From Diadema setosum (Eukaryota; Echinodermata; Echinoidea; Diadematoida; Diadematidae): DNA of 64,000 nucleotides. The translations under genes were made by a program, and so were the position numbers. Within the stretch, counting starts at the first letter, position 1. Each line of letters begins with the position of its first letter. Location: assembly GCA_033980235.1 (NCBI GenBank), contig CM067070.1:24774199-24838198 (forward strand), given 5' to 3'. The notes under the pieces are model-generated. The model searched no databases. It was not told the DNA's origin and saw only the letters and a program-made list of their open reading frames with translations. This document shows, one piece after another, positions 22,428-33,043 of the stretch.

Positions 22428-23030
22428 CGTTAAGTGGTCGTCGTCATATTACAAGGCAATTTTCTATCAGAATCAGGATTGTAACTATTTATTTGTCATC
22501 TGTCTATCTTATTTATGTTCTTACTTTTATTGGATATAGATTTGTAATTTGATCATTAGCTCATGTACTAGTATTAATCTGCTCATTCTTCATTAAGTCA
22601 TCCTCCTACATGTCCTATATCAAAGTTATTCAAATATCTAATCGTAGTTCTTAAATTGTTGCCAAATCTACTCGACTCTGATAAAACTGCTGTAACATCT
22701 AGCTGTTTATATTGTAAGATCTATCTAACATTATTGTTACTGTCTGGAAAGGCCTCTCTTTAATGTGTGTTATTACAAATTTTGTGTTAACTGTTGGGGT
22801 GACTTGCTCTCAACAACATTTGATTAGTCTGTTATGTTGTAGTTTTTTTTTTAATGACTAACCAACGTGTGCGAAATGTGTATTAAAATGACCCATTTTG
22901 AACCATTTGTTTAAAAAAAAGAATAAAAAAGTTTACTAGGTGTCAGAATTTTCGAGGTATTTGCTCAGATCATCTCCTTTGATATTCTATTGTACGGACA
23001 TTTAATATATATAAATTTAATAATAATGAT
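22428..23030. other. Likely 3' UTR and flank of discoidin gene
   Basis: Follows the stop at 22425. No repeat seen before the MITE cluster; candidate AATAAA at 22922. Confidence 0.4.
22922..22927 (+). promoter_or_regulatory. Candidate polyadenylation signal of discoidin gene
   Basis: AATAAA lies about 500 nt after the TAG at 22425, in an A-rich context and just before the MITE cluster at 23036. It is the first clear AATAAA I noticed downstream of the stop. The hexamer is common by chance in AT-rich DNA, so this is weak. Confidence 0.25.
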
Positions 23031-23035
23031 ATATG

Positions 23036-23535
23036 AAGAGTTTGTTCTCAAAAACCGATAAGTCCATATTTGCCAAAGTGAGTATTTGCGAATAAAGGTC
23101 AAGAAAAATAAAGAGAATAATAAGAATTTTTTTTTGCTTCTTTTGACCATAGCTTCAAAAATGTACCTTTATATGAAGGGTTTGTTTGCAAAAACCGATA
23201 AGTCCATTTTTGAAGATTTTGAAGTACGATCTCTGTCATAAAGTACAAAATAATACCTTTTAAATGATATATTGGTCACTACATATAATGGTATATTTTT
23301 GAAGTTATGGTCAAAAGAAGCCAAATTTTTCTTATTATTCTCTTTATTTTTCTTGACCTTTAATCGCAAATATCTCCATTTGGCAAATATGGACTTATCG
23401 GTTTTTGCAAACAAACTCTTCATATGTAGTGACCAATATATCATTTAAAAGGTATTATTTTGTACTTTATGACAGAGACCGTACTTCAGAATCTTCAAAA
23501 ATGGACTTATCGGTTTTTGCGAACAAATTCTCCAT
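23036..23535. mobile_element. M1 MITE cluster (one full, two truncated copies)
   Basis: A truncated copy (23036-23166), a complete one (23176-23421, GAAGGGTTTGTTTGC to AAACAAACTCTTC) and a right half (23422-23535) lie end to end. The same GACCTTTAATCGCAAATA core as at 1317-1563 is present. Confidence 0.72.
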
Positions 23536-23904
23536 ACATATGTATTATTAAGAATCCATCAGATAAAATATAAATTTGAGAGGAACTACTTCGATGTTGT
23601 TAATGAGGGTGATCGCCATGCATACTTACAGTCCGTATAGAATCAGAAGGGTAATACCATTCTTTCCTATTGACTTAAAGAGGGACTACTAGCAAAGATT
23701 CGTAGAGCATTTACTACGTATAAATAGTGTGTGGTGAACCATGAATCATATTCAAGGACCTCCTCGCCAAATATGAGCGAAATCATTACATCAATTGTTT
23801 CTATTTTCTGTCATTATTCATGTGTAATTAGTTGTTGATGGAATATTGTATTTTGAAAGAGAATTGTATTTGTGATATATGTATATGTAATAATCAGGCT
23901 GATT

Positions 23905-24066
23905 TTTTTTTTTTTTTTTTTGATAGACTGTTCAATGTGGATGCTAATTGTACCGTGTTGTTTTGTTTCGTTTGTTTCGTTTCGGCTGAATTTTTTCTTT
24001 TTTTTTTTGATAGACTGTTCAATGTGGATGCTAATTGTACCGTGTTGTTTTGTTTCGTTTGTATAT
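23905..24066. repeat. 88-bp tandem duplication with poly-T
   Basis: T-run plus GATAGACTGTTCAATGTGGA occurs twice (23922 and 24010), each followed by the same CCGTGTTGTTTTGTTTCG. Downstream lies an ATCT repeat (24133-24165). The poly-T and short tail suggest a retroposed fragment in minus orientation. Confidence 0.65.
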
Positions 24067-24394
24067 TTACATCAATAACACGCAATTCAGCCTCTGGGCT
24101 GCTTATGTATTTTTCTTTTGATTAAATAAACCTATATCTATCTATCTTTCTAACTATCTATCTAGCCTGGTATAACGACAAAAATATGGGATAAGGTACG
24201 TAAGGTAATGACAATTATCTTATCGTTAAAAAAAAATGATAATTTGTGCGTTTTGTCTGCAGAAAATAACAGCTATGGGTGAAACATTTTAGTATACTAC
24301 TATTTCAGTCCAACGGGTATCAATGAAACACGTAATCCTACTCTGAAGACTGACAACAGAGGGCGTGGGACAAAATGGATTACGGATTTCATAC

Positions 24395-24766
24395 GATGAT
24401 GTTGTTGTTGTTGTCGTTCATTTCCATCTGAGAGGATGGCTGGATAGCCCATATTCAGCTACGTTAAGCTGGCCTCCATGGGGTCCGGTTGGATGTAAGG
24501 TGGGGCCACTTCACCGGGTTAAAACACCCTGCTCTTTGCGATGAATGAATGAAGCGGGATCTTTTACGTGCATGAGTTGTAACTCTCTCATACATGGGAC
24601 CTCCATTTTATGTCCTATCAGAGGGACAGAGTGTTTTGCCTCTTGCTAGAGGGGACGGTATGCTTACACATAACATTGCTCAGTCCAGACTCGGCTTCGA
24701 ACCCGGGCCCTTAGGATCGTGAGGCAGACGCGTTTGCTATACCTACTGAGCTAACTCGCCGATGGT
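24395..24766 (-). mobile_element. tRNA-derived SINE with (CAA)n tail
   Basis: On the minus strand it starts at 24766 with a tRNA-like head: A box GAGTTAGCTCAGTAGGTATA, B box GGTTCGAAGCC. It continues through a 280-bp body (CACGTAAAAGATCCCGC, GTGGCCCCACC) and ends with a CAACAACAACAACATC tail at 24395-24415. Complete and little damaged, so a relatively young insertion. Confidence 0.75.
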
Positions 24767-24769
24767 TTT

Positions 24770-27245
24770 TCAATTCCTTTCTATTACATGCTGTGGCGTG
24801 TCAGTGACATGATAAGACGTTCATGTAATGTCAGACAATGACAATTACATAGTTATTACAATATACGGATGGAGAGTATAATTGGGGAGGTCATTATCTT
24901 CTTGGTATATAATCATGCTGTTTTATAAGCAGGTATGCACAGCAAACTCATGCTTTGTACAATGTATTATGATGTGTGTGTGGGGTTTTTTTTTTCCTCA
25001 AAGGTACACGCTTTTCATGAAGTGTGTTTTTTTTTTCTTTATAGGCAGCCAGCCTTTTCACTTAAGGTAACTTTAATATTGATGTAATTATTTATGGGGC
25101 TACATTAAATAGATTTGAAATAAATCATAGCTTCAATTGGCGTCTCTTAGCATATGCGAATTTGTGATAGCAGCATGTATCAAATCAACTCTTAAAAGTT
25201 CATCGTTCAAGTTGTAGTGCTTCAGTCAAAGAGACCACAGGAATATTTCCAACTTGAAAAGGAATCTGTTCACCGTTCTACCCACAAAGTCGTCTAATGG
25301 AAGACACATGAAAGAGGAATTATGAGTTTCAAAGAAGCTTTGAGTCAGGCTATGATTTGATTTCGTAAAAAGATGTTAAAATGTACAAATCTTTAAAAAG
25401 TTGTTTTAAGAGAAACGTATGGAAGAATACTATCTGATATTGGTTAAGAAAAGAGAGGAACATAACACTAAAATTTAAATCATGTGTATGTGCGAATATC
25501 AGTCCATGTCACCTTAAATGATCAATAAAATCATCAATTACAATAATTGCATTATAAATGGATGTTTATATAAACAATAGATTATTGGTACATACAGAAA
25601 TCCCGATAATGATGACAATGAAGAGTCTGAAATTGAATAGGTAAATTTGTATGATATTTGAACAGGTATTATTGTTCACCTTATTAACGAGGCTGGGATC
25701 TATTCAGCAAACATGATTCGATTGCCGGATTCCACGCTTTTGAAATCCAGAGCCCTATAGACTCCCGCTGGGTAAAAATTAGGGTCCATGTCTATTGCTT
25801 TCAAAATGTCACGTGACTGTAGATTATTTTGATTTACACCTTTGCTATATTGCTGAGACTGATCACCACGTGAGAAAAAAAATGGGCTGTTATCTTGATA
25901 ATTATTAAATTGAGTGATGAAATCAAGTCTTAAAGTATTGTTTGATTCAATTACAAATACATGCCCTCGTAATGCACATACTATTTGTTGTTGGGGAAGG
26001 TTTTGATTAGTGTAGGCAAACGTCCGGGGTTCAAGTATTAATACACATAATTAATACATACACTCAGCAAAAAAAAAAAATAATAATAATAATAATAAAA
26101 AATAAACACCTTTTCAGTGCCTATTTTTCACAGAAGATTTTGATGAAAATCAATACATTGCCATATACCATATTAAAGGTAATTTGATTTGCTATCAACC
26201 AAATGGGTCGATACAAAGGGAAATTCTACGCATGAATGAACACATTCTGTCCTCAAGGCTCAGAAGTAAAAATTGCAAAAATTGACAGGTTGTCTGTCAT
26301 TTGGACGTGCCCTTCAAGAAAATAATGATGACAACCAAAAAAAAAAAAAACAACAACAACAACAACCAGTTTACCGCTGCAATGAGAGACCTGAATGAAA
26401 AAAACAACAACACATTTTCGTTCTCTTTTTCTTTTTATAACATCAAACAAAATAAAAGTGGGGAGCTAACTTCAAATGACACAGGAAGTAAGGGCACAAT
26501 GATGGTTAATTGAACAGAATATGTGTATTTTATTCTTCTAATTTAGTGATTTCAGAACTCATCGCACAAATTCAAGTGCCAAATATTATTTGTAATTTCC
26601 CTGATTTGAGAGTCAATACAAATCCCTACTTTTTTGCATATTGCTTCTTCTCTCATTTCATTTGAATTGGGATTTGACAGAAGATTCTTTTTTACCTCCA
26701 GTTTTTCAGCCTTTATTGATTTTTTTTTTTTGAGGGGGGCTTCAGGGATATTTCAGAGATCATAGGTTTACTTTTGCAACTTAAGTAATGTTTTCATTGC
26801 ATTAAATTTATCTTTTGTTCCTTTGTAGAGAAATATAAAGGTGGTCACTCACACGTAAAACTTTCCCTTTTCGTTGACCAAACAGGTCAATAGCCAATTA
26901 AATCACCTTTCACATGGTATATAATACACTAACTTTTGACCAAATATTCTATGAGATTTTTTTTTATATATATATTATGGGTTTTTTTTTTATATCTATC
27001 ATGATGTATACATATATATCATATGTTAATTATATATTATTCAACACAATAAATTTCTCGATTAAGACGAAAGTGGTGAATCAGTCGCATTTTTGTTGTC
27101 ATGTGGAGTGCATATAGTTCTTGAGCACTGATTCAGATCTGACGATATTCAATTTAAAGTGCAATTTCAATACATTGCCTTCTTTCCTATACGTCGCTGC
27201 TTTTATGAATTTGTCATTAGTCGTACTTGTCTTTTTATTTGACAG
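24770..27245. other. 2.5 kb without recognised gene
   Basis: Contains AAT and AAC short tracts (26068-26105, 26338-26365), T runs, and no exon I can support. Upstream exons of the 27246 segment may hide here. Confidence 0.35.
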
Positions 27246-27330
27246 GACTGCCTTATCTGACACTGAAGTCTACAGAATCATTGACGAGATGTGTGGATAC
27301 CTCCCCGTCTCCTCGACCAGACCTCTTAAG
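27246..27330 (+). CDS. Exon-like segment, possible saposin-like half domain
   Basis: Open segment after a TTTATTTGACAG acceptor. It reads TALSDTEVYRIIDEMCGYLP, then VSSTRPLK. The spacing of charged residues, I-I-D-E-M-C and a following L-P resembles the middle helix of saposin B domains (E-x-x-I-I-x-x-L-x-x-x-C-x-x-L-P). No GT donor follows: the open stretch runs straight into poly-A, (TA)n and a truncated MITE (27331-27620), as if an insertion removed the splice site. The next conserved Cys expected in a saposin is not seen. It may be a pseudogene remnant or a chance ORF; the base composition (less AT-rich than the flanks) favours real coding ancestry. Confidence 0.3.
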
Positions 27331-27345
27331 AAAAAAAAAAAATAT

Positions 27346-27578
27346 ATATATATATATATAAGTCCATATTTGCCAAATGGAGATATTTGCGATTAAAGGT
27401 CAAGAAAAATAAAGAGAATAATAAGAAATTTTTTGCTTCTTTTGATCATAACTTAAAATATATACCTTTATATGTAGTGACCAACATATCATTTAAAAGG
27501 TGTTATGTTGTACTCTATGACAGAGATCGTACTTCAAAATCTTCAAAAATGGACTTATCGGTTTTTGCAAACAAACCC

Positions 27579-27621
<43 letters not shown>

Positions 27622-27645
27622 TTATATACTTATATAAATAAATAA

Positions 27646-27704
<59 letters not shown>

Positions 27705-27705
27705 T
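27346..27705. repeat. (TA)n tracts around a truncated M1 MITE
   Basis: (TA)n at 27346-27360, the M1 fragment 27361-27582 (AGTCCATATTTGCC to AAACAAACCCTTC), then long TA tracts interrupted by AATAAATAAAT up to 27705. This block sits where a donor for the exon-like segment would be. Confidence 0.75.
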
Positions 27706-27785
27706 ATATTGTTTGCAACTTTGGTAATTTCTATTAATGTTGCCCGGGTAAGAACTTTAGTACTCTAATTTGTTGCTTATTATAG

Positions 27786-27915
27786 CTATTGTCTACATCG
27801 AAATCATTGCACCTTACATTGACAATAACCTTCCATGTGAAACATGTAGAATAGAGCTTGATCTCGAATCTGACAATCACGACAAGAAAAGCAAAAAGAT
27901 GTGCATTTTTCCCTG
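27786..27915 (+). CDS. Exon-like segment with stop, possible partner of 27246-27330
   Basis: After a TTGCTTATTATAG acceptor, the frame with one upstream base reads IVYIEIIAPYIDNNLPCETC, continues with RIELDLESD and a lysine-rich tail, and ends at TGA (27913-27915). The I-V-x-x-x-x-I-I...L-P-C-x-x-C pattern resembles the last helix of a saposin B domain, where a proline precedes the Cys. Joining it to 27246-27330 needs a phase that the preserved sequence does not supply, because the donor is missing. Kept as a tentative exon; the fold assignment is inference. Confidence 0.3.
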
Positions 27916-27919
27916 AATA

Positions 27920-29005
27920 TTCATCACGACTTTCTTGCCCACATATACTACCTGCAAGGATGTGAGAAATTAATCATTGATTGCCAATTTTTTATTTTAG
28001 TCCGGGTTGCCCTTACTGCCTTGTACACCTAGCATTTGAACCAAAGTTTTGTGTACCCTTTTGCAGATAGAAAGTACGATCTTTTGCTTTGCTGCTGGTT
28101 TTCGGAATGTGTAATGCAATTTGATGGTACATTCTTTTCTAACCAGCATTAAATCAGTACGACATGCGATTCCGATATTGTATTCAAATTTAATTTCCTT
28201 TTGGGGTTTTTTCTTTGACAGTGCATTGCACAGTTACGTTGCTCTTGAATACAATCTGTATCTTGCAATATAATGTAAATTGTGTGAATCATGTCAGCCT
28301 GACAAAATAACAATGTTAGGCAAAAAAATCGGCATTGCATAAGATTTTTTTTTTAGAATAAAAAAATCTTAACAAGCCCGTGAGCATGAGGTTTGCTCCG
28401 CATCATTGTTAAACTTACCCATCGTCGACATTCAGTGACAAAGAAAATCACATTCAAACTTTTTCATTATTGTGTGCACAGATTGCTGCGTTGTTATCAG
28501 CAACGTAAAGGGTTCTGTTTCAAAGCAGTAGTCTAGAAAATAAACGGATGTAAGGAGGAAGATTTGCGAAAAACCTATATGCGTCGGCACGTTTGATATG
28601 ATCGCTTATAAACATTTACATTGCAAACGGTTATGAGTGCTACATTTACTTTTGCAACGACATAGTAATGGGAGGCAAGATTAGAATAAAAGCGCAAGGT
28701 ACTCAATTTTTATAGCTTTATGATGTAGCCTACTTTGAAATATCTGATGTATTCTTAGTCGGTTACATTTACATTGTAAAATGTGAATGTCAAGGAGACT
28801 GGTCCGATACATTCGTTTAATTTTCACTTCTTTATCTTTATAGAGTTTACAGTAATCAGACAAACAACTGTTATGAAAGAAAAAAAATACTTAAAACAAG
28901 AAATCCACTGTGAACTGGAACTAGCCAGCAAAGAAAATTCAACTCGATTCAGTTTCAGTTCAAATGACTTATTTTCATAAAGTCATATTCAAAATATTTA
29001 CAAAG
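27920..29005. other. 1.1 kb without recognised feature
   Basis: AT-rich single-copy-looking sequence; no domain-bearing open frame. Confidence 0.35.
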
Positions 29006-29009
29006 GATT

Positions 29010-29392
29010 GTGAGTCAGAGGAGGATGGTCAAGATAGCGGCCAAAACGAATAAAAAAGAAATCTATCTTGAATATTTAATCAAAACCTCCAGAAATTGAG
29101 AGTTGAGATCAATAAGATTCGAATTCAGCACCCTAGAAATAGAGCAAAACACAATTTCTATATTGATTCATATCCACCCTTTCTAAGGAAATTGATTAAT
29201 TGGAATTTCAATTTTTGTCAGCCATATTGGATATGAAAACAAAAATAATCTTAATTTGAAAATGTAGGAGTTACATCACTCAGATTCGGATTCAGCGCCC
29301 TCGTAATAGGGTAAAAGCATCAAGAGCATCGGGCAGACTGTAAAACAAGGTTAGGCCCACAATCTGACTTTGACACCGAGACTATTATCCTA
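29010..29392. mobile_element. Truncated copy of foldback FB-C
   Basis: Shares GATTCGAATTCAGCACCCT, GCCATATTGGATATG and the terminal TAAAACAAGGTTAGGCCC with 12666-14358, in right-arm orientation only. Confidence 0.7.
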
Positions 29393-29477
29393 ATCGAATG
29401 AGATAACACAGAATCTTGATCCCAGCAACCATGCAATGAGCACTATCCCCTATCCCATCCCCTCATGGACCGAGAAC

Positions 29478-29513
29478 CCCCCCCCCCCAAAAAAAAAAAG
29501 AGAGATAAGAATG

Positions 29514-29546
<33 letters not shown>

Positions 29547-29640
29547 TGTTAATAGAATAAGTGAAATGAAGATAAATAAATAAATGGATGAATGAATAAT
29601 AAATTAATAAATTAATAAATGAAATAAAACAAAAAAGGGG
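29478..29640. repeat. Low-complexity C/A run and (AAT)n
   Basis: C run, A run, ATAATA array (29512-29544) and degenerate AATAAATA sequence. Confidence 0.85.
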
Positions 29641-29764
29641 AAATTATTAGTGTCTAACAACAAATCAAATGACAAGGATCTATGTATTTAGGTGCTATAA
29701 TCTGTATTCAAGCGTCTCCCAGGCCTGAATGAGGTTATTCATACATAAAGCAAAAGAGTGTTAA

Positions 29765-30240
29765 AAGGGCCATCCCACACGATTTTCATAATTTCACATC
29801 ATGTAGTACATAAATCAACAGCTCCAACAAGCATCAACGGGTACATGCATGTCACAAGACCGACACCCACGAGTCATACAGCCCACGAGTCATAGAGCTC
29901 ACGAGTCATACAGCCCATGAGTTATACAGCTTATGAGTCATACAGCCCATTAGTTCGACACTAAGTTGACAAGGTCGACGAGACCGACACATTAAGCCCC
30001 GTATTGTGTCTGTCGAACTCGGGCTGTTTGGGCTGTTTTTACCTAGTGTCGAAATCATGGACTTTATTTGCCTCGTGTCGAACTCATGGGCTGTATGACT
30101 CGTGAGCTGTATGACTCATGGACCTGTTTTCAATGTCGAACTCGATCGTGGGCTGTATTACTCGTGGGTGTCGGTCTTGTGGGATGACCCCGCATCAACG
30201 CACAAAATCATAACGGCAAATGTCCCTGAGGCGAGAACAC
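29765..30240. mobile_element. TTAA-type MITE fragment split by a foldback
   Basis: TTAA at 29761-29764, then sequence matching the left end of the MITE at 32585 (ATAATTTCACATCATGTAGT, CATAAATCAACAGCT). It is interrupted at GCATCAACG by the 29840-30191 foldback. The right end was not recognised. Confidence 0.55.
29840..30191. mobile_element. 352-bp foldback FB-D with 9-bp target duplication
   Basis: GCATCAACG stands at 29831-29839 and again at 30192-30200. Inverted ends share CACAAGACCGACACCCACGA. The arms are tandem repeats of about 18 bp (CACGAGTCATACAGCC on the left, GGCTGTATGACTCGTG on the right). The centre near 30000 is a CGACGAGACCGACAC/GTGTCTGTCG palindrome. Confidence 0.78.
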
Positions 30241-30699
30241 ACGGTCTGTGAGTAGAAGCAGCCGAGTTGCGATCGTTTGACGTGAAAGGCTGTGACGACA
30301 TATCGTATGCAATAGAGCGCCGAGACGGCATCCACATGTTATATTAGTCAATCCTTGGGCAAGTCCACTGTCATCGCATGGAACAGTACATATTCTGATG
30401 AATGAATAACTCTTTTCTCGTAGTAGGTGCAGGTCCGAAGGGGGGTCGCACTATTTCAGACAATCTGACAAGTGGATAGAAGTGATAAGATTCTACCTGG
30501 CAACCATGCTTAGCCGACATTTTGAGGTCCGGAGTCTAAAGCAAAAGCAGTCCTTCATGATCGTATGGTTTTCGCATTCGACTTGTGTCCTTTATCAGCC
30601 TTCCTGCCTTCCAGGGGAAGCAAAGTTTATTGGCATAGTCCTACTCTTATGATGAAAATCTGACTCAACCCCGTTGAGGGACCAGTTTTCTCATTTTAA

Positions 30700-31018
30700 T
30701 GTCCAGGGGCGGCGCAGCCGTGGGGGCCGTGGGGGCTCGGGCCCCCACACTTTTTGTGCACCATACAAAGGAATACATAAGGTGTCATCACTTTGGGCCC
30801 CCACACTTTTTTCAACCCGGAAGTACGTAAGAGGCACTACAATGGGAGGGGAGAGAATGAGCTGAGGACCTTTTATTTTTATTTTTTTTTTATTTTTTTT
30901 TTTTTTGCTTGTTAGCTGAAGAAACCCGGAAGTGGACGGGGAGAGATGAGCTGAGGACCGTTTTTTTTTTTTTTTTTTTTTTTTTTTGCTTGTTAGCTCA
31001 TGAAACCCGGAAGTGGGC
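30700..31018. repeat. GGGCCCCCACACTTTTT repeat with duplicated poly-T block
   Basis: GGGCCCCCACACTTTTTT appears at about 30749 and 30797. A block with GAGATGAGCTGAGGACC, a long T run and TGCTTGTTAGCTGA..AACCCGGAAGTGG is present twice (30845-30937, 30942-31016). It borders the large foldback directly. Confidence 0.65.
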
Positions 31019-31024
31019 CCTGTA

Positions 31025-31365
31025 GAGCCCACTAATGTCAAAATCGCCCACTAATGTCAAAACAACCACTAATGTCATAACACGTCGACGACAAATGTCA
31101 AAACAACCACTAATGTCATAACGCGTCGACGACTTAATGTCAAAACAACCACTAATGTCATAACACGTCGACGACAAATGTCAAAATTTCCATTTTTACT
31201 GCAAATGTCATAACACGTCGACGACAAATGTCAAAATCGGATTAACCACTAATGTCATAACACGTCGACGACAAATGTTAAAATCGGATTAACCACTAAT
31301 GTCATAACACGTCGACGACAAATGTCAAAATTTCCCAATTTTCTGCAAAATGTCCTGACGCGTCA
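31025..31365. repeat. Left cap array of FB-A
   Basis: Repeats built from AACCACTAATGTCATAACAC, GTCGACGACAAATGTCAAAA; unit near 41 bp with occasional half units and TTTCCCAATTTTCTGC variants. Confidence 0.85.
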
Positions 31366-32584
31366 TAAGGGCGGATCGAGGAATGCCATAAAGGGGAGGC
31401 GCCTTTACAAAATCAAAGGTTGGCACGACCCTCGCCCCCCCCCCCTTTTCTTATTCTTATTTCTGCTGTGTTCACAAAATACAGAGAGGGGGCACTAAAG
31501 GGGGATGCGCCCCCTCTAAATCCGCGATTGCGTCAACCACAAATATCAATATTGGATTTACCACAAATGTCATAACACGTAGACCACAAATGTCATAACG
31601 CGACACAGGGGCGGATCCATGAATTCCGTAAAGGGGGGGGGGGGGGCTTTACAAAGTCAAAGGCTGGCGCGACCCCCTTTTCTTATTTTTGTTTCTGTTA
31701 GTGACGGTGCACGAGAGGGGGAAGCGCCCCCTTTCGATTTATCATTGCGTCAACCACATGGAAAAACTCAGTGCTTGCATTACAGGGGCGGATACAGGAA
31801 TTTTGTAAAGGGGAGGCGTCTTTACAAAGTCAAAGGCTTGCGCGACCTTCCCCCCTCCCCATTTTCTTGTGTTGACGAAATAAAGAGAGGGGCACTAAAG
31901 GGGGATGCGCCCCCTCTCAATCCACGATTGCATCAACAACAAGTCAAAATCGGGGATTAACCACAAATGCAATAACACGTCGACCACAAATGTCATAACG
32001 CGTCACAGGGGGGGGGGGGATCCAGGGATTCCGTAAAGGGGGGGGGGGCGCCTTTACAAAATCAAAGGCTGGCGCAACACTGGCGGGTGCACCAAGGGGA
32101 TGAGCCCCCTCTCGACCCATCATTGCGTCAACCGCAAATATCAAATCTCATTGCTTGCATTACGGGGCGGATCCAGAAATTTCGTAAAGGGGAGGCGGCT
32201 TTACAAAATTAAAGGCTACCGCACCCCTCCCATATTTTTCTTTTTATCTATGTTGTTTTAACCAAAAAAAAAAAAGAAAGAAAAGAAAAGAAAGGGGGCA
32301 CCAGAGGGGGATGCGCCCCCTCCTGATCCATCATTGCGTCAAGCACAAATGACCAAACTCATTGCTTGCATTACAGGGGCTGATCCAGGAATTTCGTTAA
32401 GGGGAGGCGTCTTTGCAAAGTAAAAGTCTTGCGCGACCCTCCCCTCCCCTATTTTCTTCTTTTTATTTCTGTCGTGTTGACGAAATAAAGAGATTGGGCA
32501 CTAACGGGGGATGCGCCCCCTCTCAATCCGCGATTGCGTCAACCGGCGATTGCGTCAACCGCAAATGTCAAAATCGGGGATTAA

Positions 32585-33043
32585 AGGGGGATTCCGGACG
32601 ATTTTTATAATTTCACATCATGTAGTACATAAATCAACAGCTTCATGTATAGATTTGTAGAATTTATTGTGGTTCTTGAGCAGAGAAACAGTACTTTCAA
32701 AAACCTTAAACAAATTACACTGAACAAAGATGATGACATAGGAGCCTCACATATCTCAGAAATGTAGCAGTGTCATTCCATTACAATACCGCATGCTTGC
32801 AAGCTCACCTGTGTGTAATCTATGCATGCCTTCTTCTTTTGTGCTGCTTCCTTGAGCCACATCTCATGCATTCTTATGGTGAGGCTGCCATGTCATCATC
32901 CTTGTTCATTGCAATTTGTTATAAACTTTGAAAACATTCTTATTTTTCATCCCAATCATTATAAATCCTGAAACTCTGTACCCAGTATAACTAATTTATA
33001 TATGTTCAAATGTAAAAATTTGAAAATCATCCGGAGGTCTCCT
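32585..33043. mobile_element. TTAA-flanked MITE inserted in FB-A
   Basis: TTAA at 32581-32584 and 33044-33047. Ends AGGGGGATTCCGGACGATTT and AAAATCATCCGGAGGTCTCCT are imperfect inverse copies. Removing it restores the FB-A unit sequence GGGGATTAACCACAAATGTC (here ACTACAAATGTC), so it arrived after the array formed. TTAA duplications suggest a piggyBac or Kolobok source. Confidence 0.8.
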
